From Opitutia bacterium (GTDB lineage: Bacteria > Verrucomicrobiota > Verrucomicrobiia > Opitutales > JANYDI01), in NCBI GenBank assembly GCA_025363695.1, contig JANYDI010000072.1:1-8204 (forward strand): 8,204 bases of DNA, given 5' to 3'. A program made the position numbers and the translations under genes. Below, piece after piece: positions 1 through 5,765 of the stretch. Position 1 is the stretch's first letter, and each line of letters opens with the position of its first letter. The notes under the pieces were generated by a model. That model ran no database searches. It saw only the letters and a list, made by a program, of their open reading frames with translations, and was not told the origin of the DNA.

Positions 1-72
1 GAAAGGGAAAGGGCCAAGGGGAGCTGGCTCCCCTTAGGATCCCCTTTCCGATAGCAATTTATTAAAATGCTA

Positions 73-486
73 GGTTCTGTGAAGAAAAAATTATTCATCT
101 GAGCCAACCTAAGGCGTGTGAACAATTAAATTTAAAACCTGTTTTAATGGATCCGTTAGGGTTGATAAATTCTATTAATTTAACCAATAATTAAGACCAC
201 ACTTTGGGAGGCCTGAAAGGCCGGCAGATCGTAGCCCAGGGCGTAAGCCCTGGGTTTGATATGAAAAACAAACCGGAGCCCTGTAAGGGCGGCACTTGGA
301 ATTTGAATACGAGTGTCGCCCCTGTAGGGCTCTAAATCTTTTTTCACCGTAAACCCAGGGCTTACGCCCTGGGCTACGATCTGCCGGCCCTTCAGGCCTC
401 CTTATGTGCGTTTTGTTGATAGCTTAATGGGTCACACGCCCTAAAATATCAATCCTCTATTACAAAAAAATTTCCTTCACAGAACC
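73..486. mobile_element. 414-bp MITE-like insertion with TIRs and TA duplication
   Basis: The ends carry a 12-bp perfect terminal inverted repeat, GGTTCTGTGAAG (73-84) and CTTCACAGAACC (475-486), each followed inward by A/T-rich sequence. TA flanks both ends (71-72 and 487-488) inside CTAG. Removing the insert and one TA restores hairpin B of the surrounding repeat; the intact copy at 8136-8186 has CTAG at the same loop position. There is no room for a transposase and no credible ORF, so it would be mobilised in trans. TA duplication within CTAG is a known habit of IS630/Tc1-mariner and some IS5 (IS427-group) elements; assignment to either is inference. Confidence 0.75.
207..401. repeat. Foldback D, copy 1 (nested long inverted repeat)
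   Basis: Two 51-nt arms (207-257 and 351-401) match as inverted repeats at 50 of 51 positions. Each arm holds its own palindromes: GGCCTGAAAGGCC-like, and CCCAGGGC-GTAA-GCCCTGGG. Between the arms lie two smaller inverted modules of the type gagccctgtaagggcggcac (276-295) and its counterpart at 313-332. The layout is like bacterial interspersed mosaic elements built from REP palindromes. It is the cargo of the 73-486 insertion and is the reverse complement, with divergence, of the copy at 5951-6179. Confidence 0.85.
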
Positions 487-581
487 TAGTGCATTTTAGA
501 TAAATCGCTATCGGGAAGCCTATACTAAGGCCTCCACAGATCGCTTCGCGATCCGGGTGTATTTTTCGAACTGCTTTAGAA

Positions 582-698
582 GGGTTGTTTTAGCGGAGGA
601 ATTTTGAGCGCGGACAAGGAACCTAGCGCGACGTGTGCTACAGCACTCGAGCGCGAAGGTGACGCCGTACCCGCTCAAAATAACCCGCTAAAACTCCC
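582..698 (-). repeat. Long stem-loop directly downstream of the inner-rod gene
   Basis: A single foldback of about 117 nt. Paired segments from outside in are GTTTTAGCGG (587-596) with CCGCTAAAAC (685-694), ATTTTGAGCG (601-610) with CGCTCAAAAT (672-681), ACCT (621-624) with AGGT (657-660), CGCG (627-630) with CGCG (652-655), and GTGCT (635-639) with AGCAC (642-646) around a 2-nt loop. It starts 4 nt past the inner-rod stop codon on the minus strand. It could end or stabilise the T3SS transcript, but no U-tract follows, so an intrinsic terminator is uncertain. It may be a different repeat family; no second copy is visible here. Confidence 0.6.
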
Positions 699-702
699 AT
701 TC

Positions 703-1110
703 CTACTGCCCAGACATCAATTTTTGGGCGCCACTGGAAATTTTATCTGCGACCTTAGTGATGAGGGTTTCCTGGAAGCTCAGATTGGCCATGTCCATCT
801 GCATCTGCATCATGTAAGTCTTGTTGTTTGCATCGCTGGGGCTCATGCCTGAGACCTTTTCCTTCATTTCAGCTTGCTGAGCCTCCATGTCCTTGACGGC
901 ATCGAGGGCTGACTTCAGCACGCCTGAATCGGGGGCTACTTCTTTTTTCTCAGCAAATTGCGCTAGGGCCTGCTGGTTAAAGCCAAACTCCTGCTGGCTT
1001 GTGCCCATTTCACGCTGAAACTGCTCCATCGGGCTCACGCCTTGGGTGCCTTGGTTCATGGCTGAACGGGAAAGCCCACTGGCTCCTGATTGACTAAGGG
1101 GATCTACCAT
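703..1110 (-). CDS. sctI: T3SS inner-rod protein (YscI/PrgJ family)
   Basis: A 135-residue protein matching the SctI (YscI/PrgJ) inner-rod type. In known systems these polymerise in the periplasm to join the export apparatus to the needle and are secreted as early substrates. The call rests on the C-terminal segment, about residues 97-135 (NKTYMMQMQMDMANLSFQET then ITKVADKISSGAQKL), which has the rod pattern of a Met/Gln-rich helix followed by an amphipathic helix ending near the C terminus. Residues 1-60 are polar and Gln/Ser-rich, as expected for a secreted, disordered N terminus. There is no signal peptide or membrane segment. The start lies only 6 nt after the stop of the upstream 458-residue gene and has no clear Shine-Dalgarno, which suggests translational coupling. 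Its position after the needle genes agrees with the yscF-G-H-I order. Family assignment is by eye. Confidence 0.72.
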   Translation of the reverse strand: MVDPLSQSGASGLSRSAMNQGTQGVSPMEQFQREMGTSQQEFGFNQQALAQFAEKKEVAPDSGVLKSALDAVKDMEAQQAEMKEKVSGMSPSDANNKTYMMQMQMDMANLSFQETLITKVADKISSGAQKLMSGQ

Positions 1111-1116
1111 AATATT

Positions 1117-2493
1117 TTAATTGTCATCTTCTAAGGCGTCTTTATAGTCTTCTTGAGCCTTTTGTTGCTGGGCTCGCATCTCGGCAAAAATTCTATCGGT
1201 AAAGGCTTTGTCAAACGCCGCTTTAAAGTCTGCATCTTGCTGTGTACCCACCGCCTTCTTGGCATCCGCAATGGCTTGGTCATCGATAGCTTTCTGATCC
1301 TTAGCCTCCTGTTGGTGCTTGGCTGCCAGCTCTGCATCTATTTGCTTTTGCTCATCACTGGCATCCACATGATCAACAACGGTCTGGGCATCTTCGATGG
1401 CCGTCTGATCGGCTTTGGCCTGGTTAGTCGCTGCCGTCTGGTTAGCCGCCGCCAGTACCTTATTGGCCGCTACAAGGGCCTCACTCGCATTGGGATCCGT
1501 TATATTCGTGTCATCCGTCGTCTTTGTCTGATCGGCTGCAAGCTTGTTGGTTGCGGCTTGTAACTGAGCGGCTCCAAGCGCGGCATCGGCGGCCTTCTTC
1601 TCGTCACTGGCATTGGCGTTGTCGATAGCGGTCTGGGCATTCGCCGCCACCACCTGGTCTAGGGCTACCTGGTCATTAACGGTTGCCGCCCTATCTGCCC
1701 CAAGCAGCTTATCCCGCTCCAGCTGCTTAGCAATGGCTGCCTGGTTTGCTGTTGAGGTATCCGCATCCGTTTTGGCCTGCTCTGCGGCTGCTTTCAGGTG
1801 CTCAACAGCCAGAGCCGCATCCGTTGCGGCCTTCCCCGTGTCAGCGGCTTTCAGGTCAGCCACAATAGCCTCGTCATCCGCAACCTTTTTCATGGCGGCT
1901 CCCCACTTGTGCATCCCTGCCGCTTGGTTGTCAAGCCCCAGCTGCTGAGCTGCTGCTGTCTTGTCAGCCAATACTTTTTGGTTATCCGCTGCAATCTGCT
2001 GAGCCGCAGTGAGCTGATCATTCGCTAGCTTCTGGGAAGACTGACCCAGCTCGTCCGTACCAAACGTTTGCTCAGCAGCAGTCTTATAGCCCGCAATGAG
2101 ACCGTCATCGATGGCCTTTTGATCCGTAGCAGCCTTTTTGGCAGCAGCAACGAGATCGTCATCGGTAGATTTTTGCTTATCAAAAGCCGTCTGAGCATCA
2201 ACAGCCGCTTGTTTATCCGTATCGATCAGCCCTTCATAATGCGCCTGATCATAGAGCGTCCCATCGGCTGTAAGGTAATCACTCCCTTCAGCTCCCGCCT
2301 CGACACGCGACGTAGACGTCTTATAGATGACCGGCTGGTCACTGGCAACCTTTTGGTCAGCAGGCTCTCCCGTCTCGAGCAGTCCTTTAAAATACGCCTG
2401 ATCCCCGCTGTCTGGAACGTAGTCGCTTGATCCCGAGTTTACCGGAGGCGTCCCTCCTCCCGATACCCCTGTTGTAGGATCCACAAATATCAT
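1117..2493 (-). CDS. Ala/Asp/Lys/Gln-rich repeat protein in T3SS needle cluster, unknown function
   Basis: I do not recognise this 458-residue protein. It is hydrophilic and acidic, has no Cys and only one Trp (W197), no signal peptide and no membrane segment. Residues 1-30 are Gly/Ser/Pro-rich. From about 93 to the end it is dominated by A, D, K, Q, E and N, suggesting extended helix or coiled coil. Internal repeats are visible: DQAYFKGLLETG (31-42) resembles DQAHYEGLIDTD (82-93), and a unit of about 80 residues recurs near 211-245, 289-325 and 371-407 (ASDEKKAADAAL against ASDEQKQIDAEL). The start has a plausible AGGAAA ribosome site. In Yersinia the gene between needle/chaperone and rod genes is yscH (YopR), a secreted assembly regulator; this gene has that position but no visible similarity. 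Plausible roles, all inferred, are an early secreted substrate, a needle-length or tip factor, or an effector. It lacks an obvious C-terminal SctP-type export domain. Confidence 0.8.
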   Translation of the reverse strand: MIFVDPTTGVSGGGTPPVNSGSSDYVPDSGDQAYFKGLLETGEPADQKVASDQPVIYKTSTSRVEAGAEGSDYLTADGTLYDQAHYEGLIDTDKQAAVDAQTAFDKQKSTDDDLVAAAKKAATDQKAIDDGLIAGYKTAAEQTFGTDELGQSSQKLANDQLTAAQQIAADNQKVLADKTAAAQQLGLDNQAAGMHKWGAAMKKVADDEAIVADLKAADTGKAATDAALAVEHLKAAAEQAKTDADTSTANQAAIAKQLERDKLLGADRAATVNDQVALDQVVAANAQTAIDNANASDEKKAADAALGAAQLQAATNKLAADQTKTTDDTNITDPNASEALVAANKVLAAANQTAATNQAKADQTAIEDAQTVVDHVDASDEQKQIDAELAAKHQQEAKDQKAIDDQAIADAKKAVGTQQDADFKAAFDKAFTDRIFAEMRAQQQKAQEDYKDALEDDN

Positions 2494-2565
2494 GGCCGTT
2501 TCCTAAGAAATATAACAATAAATACTCATTAGACTCGACCTAAAAGAGAGCCAAACGGAGCCTTA

Positions 2566-2847
2566 CTAGATATTTTTTGCAAGATCCCCAAGTGAACGCG
2601 CTAGGGCAGAAATCAGCTGACTCGATATGGTGGTTACCGTACTGAGCTGGGCCATAAGGGCTTGAAGCTGCAGCAAATCAGTCTGACTTAAGGGAGCATC
2701 TTTACCTTTTGCCAGGAGCTCCTGAATTAGATCATTCAGTCCTTTCACTTCACCATTTCCCTTGGTATCTGGCGGCAGACCATCCACTGCTAAATTATAT
2801 TGCTCGACTATCTGCTTGTAATTGAGTCCTGAAGCTGGGGTTGTCAT
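2566..2847 (-). CDS. sctF: T3SS needle subunit, paralogue 2 (YscF/MxiH family)
   Basis: A 93-residue needle-filament subunit candidate. Such proteins are exported through the T3SS and polymerise helically outside the cell into a hollow needle. The length and helix-turn-helix layout fit the YscF/MxiH/PrgI family. An N-terminal helix (LNYKQIVEQY, 8-17) leads through a helical stretch ending LLAKGKDAPLSQ to a long C-terminal helix (about 57-93) that runs to the last residue. This aligns with the MxiH tail without gaps in length to within one residue. Residues 53-93 differ from the partner needle gene at 3695-3994 at only three positions, while the N-terminal halves are strongly diverged. A good ribosome site (AAAGGAG) lies about 8 nt before ATG. 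It has its own promoter-like motif upstream (2920-2949). It could form the needle, a mixed filament, or act under different conditions from its paralogue. Confidence 0.78.
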   Translation of the reverse strand: MTTPASGLNYKQIVEQYNLAVDGLPPDTKGNGEVKGLNDLIQELLAKGKDAPLSQTDLLQLQALMAQLSTVTTISSQLISALARSLGDLAKNI

Positions 2848-2919
2848 AGTATTTTCTCCTTTTTTTAACTTTTGTTATGAATTGATGTTAGCATTAAAGC
2901 CATCGTTTTATGATTTATA

Positions 2920-2949
2920 ATCATCTCACAAAGCGTATGCATAAGTCAA
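2920..2949 (-). promoter_or_regulatory. Putative sigma70-like promoter of needle gene 2
   Basis: On the minus strand TTGACT (complement of 2944-2949) is followed after 18 nt by GATGAT (2920-2925). The -35 box lies in TTAAATTCTTGACTTA, almost identical to the block upstream of the other needle gene (TTAAGTTCTTGACTTA). The -10 box is poor; a TTATAA lies nearby (2915-2920) but too far for standard spacing. Conservation of the block between two diverged leaders is the main support. It suggests needle gene 2 and the downstream genes can be transcribed apart from needle gene 1. Confidence 0.42.
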
Positions 2950-2982
2950 GAATTTAATATTAATTTTACAAACAAACAAAAA

Positions 2983-3225
2983 TTAAGCCGAGCGTGCTTT
3001 TTCCCAGGAACCCGTAAATACGACCTCGCTGAGCTCAAAAGCCTTGATGACCTTGTCGGCAACCGCAAACTCCTCCGCGCTGAGGCCTTGGTCTGCTTTG
3101 CGACGTAGGGTTTGCCGGAACACGGCCATGCCGTCCAGATAATGCCGCTTAAAGGCCCCCGAGGCATCGTCCTTGATAAGGGCATCGATAGCTTCTATTT
3201 CTCCGATATTTTCTGGATAGGTCAT
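2983..3225 (-). CDS. Small helical protein, probable T3SS needle co-chaperone (YscE-like)
   Basis: An 80-residue charged protein, predicted by eye to be two amphipathic helices (about 8-44 and 49-70) split by a turn at DQGLSA. In Yersinia and Pseudomonas, small two-helix YscE/PscE binds YscG/PscG and together they hold a needle monomer soluble in the cytoplasm. Size, fold type and position support that role: it starts 6 nt after the stop of the TPR gene and lies between two needle genes. Sequence similarity to YscE is too weak to call by eye, so the assignment depends on context. There is no clear ribosome site, which fits coupling with the TPR gene. No signal peptide or membrane segment is present. 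After it comes a 135-nt gap with the second needle promoter. Confidence 0.62.
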   Translation of the reverse strand: MTYPENIGEIEAIDALIKDDASGAFKRHYLDGMAVFRQTLRRKADQGLSAEEFAVADKVIKAFELSEVVFTGSWEKARSA

Positions 3226-3231
3226 AAATTG

Positions 3232-3627
3232 TTAAGCCGGAGCCGTTATCGTCTCACTGATGACAGACTGCGCCAAAGATTGCGTGCTCTCGTCGCTAGA
3301 CGTATTATCGGTCACCTCACGAAGGATAGCCTGCGCCGCCTCAGTCTCCCCATTCATTTTGAGGGCTAGACCTAAAAAAACCTTGCAGGAAGGGTTGCCT
3401 GGGCTCAACACCAGGGCTTTGTCTCGAAGGATACGTATCGCTTCACTAAAATTACCAGCATCAATGTGCGCCGTCGCCATGCCGACGTAGGGGATTTCAC
3501 TTTTTGGACGTGCTGCACTCACCGCTTCATAGATCGTCATAGCTTCTGTGTTCCGATTGCTCAGAGCCGCAAGATTCCCCATACGCATGAGCGTACGCAC
3601 CATAGCTGTCGTTACCCAATCCATCAT
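3232..3627 (-). CDS. TPR-type T3SS chaperone (YscG-like)
   Basis: A 131-residue cytoplasmic helical-repeat protein. Tetratricopeptide-like units are visible at about 12-44 (GNLAALSNRNTEAMTIYEAV), 46-78 (PYVGMATAHIDAGNFSEAIR) and 80-107 (KVFLGLALKMNGETEAAQAI), with the usual Gly/Ala positions and a Pro ending repeat 2 (LSPGNP). The Ser/Thr-rich tail (108-131) looks unstructured. YscG/PscG-type chaperones have this size and TPR fold and, with YscE, cradle the C-terminal helix of the needle subunit so it does not polymerise early. Neighbours are a needle gene 67 nt upstream and the small co-chaperone candidate 6 nt downstream, as expected for that complex. Two ATG codons in tandem (3627 and 3624) make the exact start uncertain by one residue. 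It could instead be a translocator-type TPR chaperone, but it is short for that and no translocator genes are visible. Confidence 0.72.
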   Translation of the reverse strand: MMDWVTTAMVRTLMRMGNLAALSNRNTEAMTIYEAVSAARPKSEIPYVGMATAHIDAGNFSEAIRILRDKALVLSPGNPSCKVFLGLALKMNGETEAAQAILREVTDNTSSDESTQSLAQSVISETITAPA

Positions 3628-3694
3628 CTTTATCGCCTATTACACCCCGCAAACCTAAAAAACCCAAAACACGCCAATCTAACGAAAAACTGCG

Positions 3695-3994
3695 TTAATT
3701 GATGTTTTTTGCAAGATCCCCAAGGGAACGTGCGAGTGAAGAAATCAGCTGACTGGATACCGTCGTCAAGGTACTCAACTGCGCCATAAGCGCCTGAAGT
3801 TGCAATAAATCCGTCTGACTTAAGCCTGAGCCGGATGCCTCCCCTTTTTTAAGGAGCGCGTCGATTTTTCCCTGAAGGCCTGGCCCCTCAGCACCGGCTT
3901 CAGTTCCTGCCGCTCCGGCTGCTTGCTTATAGGCGTCGATGATTTGCTGATAATTAAGACCACTTCCTCCGGCTCCTGATGTTCCTGATGACAT
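3695..3994 (-). CDS. sctF: T3SS needle subunit, paralogue 1 (YscF/MxiH family)
   Basis: A 99-residue needle subunit candidate, first gene of the T3SS block. Residues 1-12 are Gly/Ser-rich. A short helix (LNYQQIIDAYKQAA, 13-26) is followed by a Gly/Ala-rich loop (27-40), a second helix (41-50), a turn (GEASGSGLSQ) and the long C-terminal helix (61-99). The C-terminal part matches paralogue 2 at all but three positions over 41 residues. The final helix in MxiH/PrgI lines the needle lumen and makes the main polymer contacts, so its constancy is expected if both subunits enter the same filament. The Gly/Ala-rich loop replaces the more charged loop of paralogue 2. An AAAGGA ribosome site lies about 7 nt before ATG, and a promoter-like motif sits at 4065-4094. 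Confidence 0.78.
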   Translation of the reverse strand: MSSGTSGAGGSGLNYQQIIDAYKQAAGAAGTEAGAEGPGLQGKIDALLKKGEASGSGLSQTDLLQLQALMAQLSTLTTVSSQLISSLARSLGDLAKNIN

Positions 3995-4064
3995 ATTTTT
4001 TCCTTTTTACTTTTCGTTTTGGTTATGGGTTGCGATTAGATTTGAGCTATCTATGTAACAAATG

Positions 4065-4094
4065 ATTATTTATTAAAACAGATAGCTAAGTCAA
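4065..4094 (-). promoter_or_regulatory. Putative sigma70-like promoter of needle gene 1
   Basis: On the minus strand TTGACT (4089-4094) and AATAAT (4065-4070, five of six matches to consensus) are separated by 18 nt. This gives a leader of roughly 60 nt before the ATG at 3994. The -35 block TTAAGTTCTTGACTTA is shared with the promoter of the second needle gene. An 8-bp inverted repeat, AGCTATCT (4045-4052) and AGATAGCT (4080-4087), brackets the -10 region and could be a regulator site. Confidence 0.5.
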
Positions 4095-4236
4095 GAACTT
4101 AAGATGAATCACTACTGCTTTGTATATTGTTATGTAAATCAAAAAATTAACACAAAAATAAGCCTTACCCCCGACAAACACTGACAGCAGCAAGCCTCGC
4201 CAACAAAAAAAGCTTGCGCTGACCCTACAAAAAACA

Positions 4237-4252
4237 TTTGCTGCTGAGCAAA
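4237..4252 (+). promoter_or_regulatory. Short hairpin just upstream of the tyrS start
   Basis: TTTGCT-GCTG-AGCAAA forms a 6-bp stem with a 4-nt loop ending 5 nt before the tyrS ATG, where a ribosome site would normally lie. It could limit ribosome access, or it may be chance. The 263-nt gap 3995-4257 otherwise holds the divergent control region; I see no convincing tyrS promoter boxes and no T-box leader elements. Confidence 0.25.
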
Positions 4253-4257
4253 GAATT

Positions 4258-5433
4258 ATGAAGCTGATGGCAGAAAAATTATTACAAGGGACCGATACGG
4301 TGATCGAAATTGAAGGGTTTTTGAAAAAGCTAGCCCTCCAGCGGCCCTTGCGCATCAAGCTGGGCGTAGACCCCACGCGGCCTGACCTCACCTTGGGGCA
4401 CATGGTGGGGTTTTTGAAGCTGCGGCAATTTCAAGAACTCGGCCATACCGCCATTTTGCTCATTGGTGACACCACCGCCCGCATTGGCGACCCTAGCGGA
4501 CGCTCAGAAACCCGACCGGCCCTGAGCGAGCAGGAAATCACCCAAAACACCCAAACCTACCTGGACCAAGTCTTTAAGCTCTTAGACCCTGAACACACTC
4601 ATGTCCGCTACAACAGCGAATGGCTCGCGCCCCTGCGTTTTGACCAGGTTTTGGACCTCACACGCCGCGTCACCATGGCCCGCATCCTAGAACGTGACGA
4701 CTTTGCCAAGCGCCTTGCCGCCAAGCAACCCATTTCGATGGTCGAATGCCTCTACCCGCTCCTTCAGGGCTACGATTCCGTGGTCCTACAGGCGGATGTG
4801 GAGCTAGGCGGCAGCGATCAACTCTTTAACCTCATGATGGGCCGGCGTCTACAGGAAGACTTCGGCCAAGCTCCGCAAGTCGTCATGACCGTTCCCCTAC
4901 TCATCGGGCTTGACGGCACCCGCAAGATGTCCAAAAGCTACGACAACTACATTGCCCTGAGCGACAGCCCAAGCGACATCTTTGGCAAGCTCATGTCCAT
5001 CAGCGACACGCTCATGTGGGATTACTACCGCCTCCTGCTGGGAACCCCTGCAGCCACCCTCGAGGCCCTCAAAAACGAAGAACACCCCCTGCTGGCCAAA
5101 AAACAACTCGCCCAAAGCATTACCGAACGCCTCCACGGCAACCCAGCTGCCCTCCAAGCCCGCAACGCCTTTGAAAGTCTTTTTACAAACCGCGAAACGC
5201 CTGCCGACATGCCCGAGTTCTCCTTGGCCACCTTGGGCGCTACGACGCTGCTCGAAGCCCTCTACGCCACGCAACTCTTCCCCTCCAAGGCAGCCCTGCG
5301 ACGCCTCATGGACCAAGGCGGCCTCAAGCTGAACGGCAGTCCAGTCAATGACCCACGCCTTATCCTAGACCCCCAGCAAGCCCCCTACACCCTTCAAGCC
5401 GGAAAACGCACGTTTTTAAGGATCTCCCCATGA
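4258..5433 (+). CDS. tyrS: Tyrosyl-tRNA synthetase
   Basis: A class I aminoacyl-tRNA synthetase that activates tyrosine with ATP and charges tRNA-Tyr in the cytoplasm. The 391 residues are within the family range. Visible features are LGVDPTRPDLTLGHM (35-49) with the HIGH-type motif LGHM, IGDPSGR (76-82), YPLLQGYD (166-173), the tyrosine-site stretch ADVELGGSDQLFN (179-191), KMSKS (223-227), and a short C-terminal S4-like RNA-binding domain (about 330-390, ending with the GKR-FLRI pattern). The LGGSDQ stretch and short length fit the TyrZ-like bacterial branch. The start at 4258 is the first ATG; a second ATG at 4267 (MAEKLL) is also possible, and neither has a strong Shine-Dalgarno. The stop overlaps the next start by ATGA, so tyrS and hinT are coupled. 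It is transcribed divergently from the T3SS block. Confidence 0.96.
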   Translation: MKLMAEKLLQGTDTVIEIEGFLKKLALQRPLRIKLGVDPTRPDLTLGHMVGFLKLRQFQELGHTAILLIGDTTARIGDPSGRSETRPALSEQEITQNTQTYLDQVFKLLDPEHTHVRYNSEWLAPLRFDQVLDLTRRVTMARILERDDFAKRLAAKQPISMVECLYPLLQGYDSVVLQADVELGGSDQLFNLMMGRRLQEDFGQAPQVVMTVPLLIGLDGTRKMSKSYDNYIALSDSPSDIFGKLMSISDTLMWDYYRLLLGTPAATLEALKNEEHPLLAKKQLAQSITERLHGNPAALQARNAFESLFTNRETPADMPEFSLATLGATTLLEALYATQLFPSKAALRRLMDQGGLKLNGSPVNDPRLILDPQQAPYTLQAGKRTFLRISP

Positions 5434-5765
5434 CTCTTTTTGAAAAAATACTCGCTCGAGAAATCCCCGCAACCATCCTCTACGAGGATGCCGAAAGCTT
5501 CGCCATCCAGGACATCCACCCCATGGCCCCCGTTCACCTGCTGATCATCCCCAAAAAACCCCTCCCCAACCTGTCTGAGGCCTGCGAAGCCGACAGCGTC
5601 CTCCTAGGCCACCTCCTGCAGGTAGCCCGCAAACTCGCCCAGACCCACGCCCTGGAGGACAGCTTCCGCCTCGTGATCAACAACGGCCTCCAGGCCGGCC
5701 AAAGTGTCCCGCACCTGCATATTCATTTGTTGAGTGGGAGGATGTTGGGTTGGCCGCCGGGATAA
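5430..5765 (+). CDS. hinT: HIT-family nucleotide hydrolase (HinT-like)
   Basis: A 111-residue histidine-triad protein. Hint enzymes are small cytoplasmic homodimers that hydrolyse purine nucleoside phosphoramidates and, in bacteria, aminoacyl-adenylates. The full-length fold is visible: FEKILAREIPATILYED (4-20), DIHPMAPVHLLIIPKK (28-43), NNG (84-86), the triad H95-L-H97-I-H99-L-L with a preceding QSVP, and the Hint-type C terminus ending WPPG. The start overlaps the tyrS stop by 4 nt (ATGA), which argues for co-translation. Pairing with a synthetase is notable because aminoacyl-AMP is a known Hint substrate, but functional linkage is inference. The stop codon runs directly into the palindromic repeat that begins AAAGGGCC. 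Confidence 0.94.
   Translation: MTLFEKILAREIPATILYEDAESFAIQDIHPMAPVHLLIIPKKPLPNLSEACEADSVLLGHLLQVARKLAQTHALEDSFRLVINNGLQAGQSVPHLHIHLLSGRMLGWPPG

Larger units (their letters stand above)
6..553 (+). repeat. Composite palindromic element A-B-C, copy 1, interrupted
   Basis: This is a three-hairpin element. Hairpin A has an outer GGAAAGGG/CCCTTTCC stem (6-13 with 42-49) and an inner AAGGGGAGC/GCTCCCCTT stem (16-24 with 27-35). Hairpin B is split: its left arm is at about 48-70 and its right arm at about 491-514, because a 414-bp insert sits in the loop. Hairpin C is GATCGC-TTC-GCGATC at 539-553. The same A-B-C order occurs at 5764-5890, 6203-6337 (inverted) and 8097-8204. I see no protein-coding gene in 1-702; the whole stretch is repeats. 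The element could be a non-autonomous mobile repeat or a structured transcript; the sequence alone does not decide. Confidence 0.8.

Noticed and set aside
1..700. CRISPR array
   Set aside because: Repeats are nested palindromes of different types without regular spacing or unique spacers; no cas genes.
604..852. Plus-strand reading frame of 82 codons
   Set aside because: Begins with TTG inside the long stem-loop and runs antisense through the end of the inner-rod gene; no family resemblance.
1153..2430. Several plus-strand reading frames opposite the 458-residue gene
   Set aside because: They are antisense shadows of a repetitive Ala/Asp-rich gene; composition is Leu/Arg/Ser-biased and no motifs are seen.
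2946..3185. Alternative minus-strand frame of 79 codons over the YscE-like gene
   Set aside because: Out-of-frame shadow rich in Arg and Ser; the chosen frame starts 6 nt after the TPR gene and has clean helical composition.
3995..4257. T-box riboswitch before tyrS
   Set aside because: The leader is short, with no T-box-like conserved sequence, no specifier stem and no terminator/antiterminator pair.
4897..5316. Minus-strand frames opposite tyrS
   Set aside because: Antisense shadows of a GC-rich, clearly functional tyrS.
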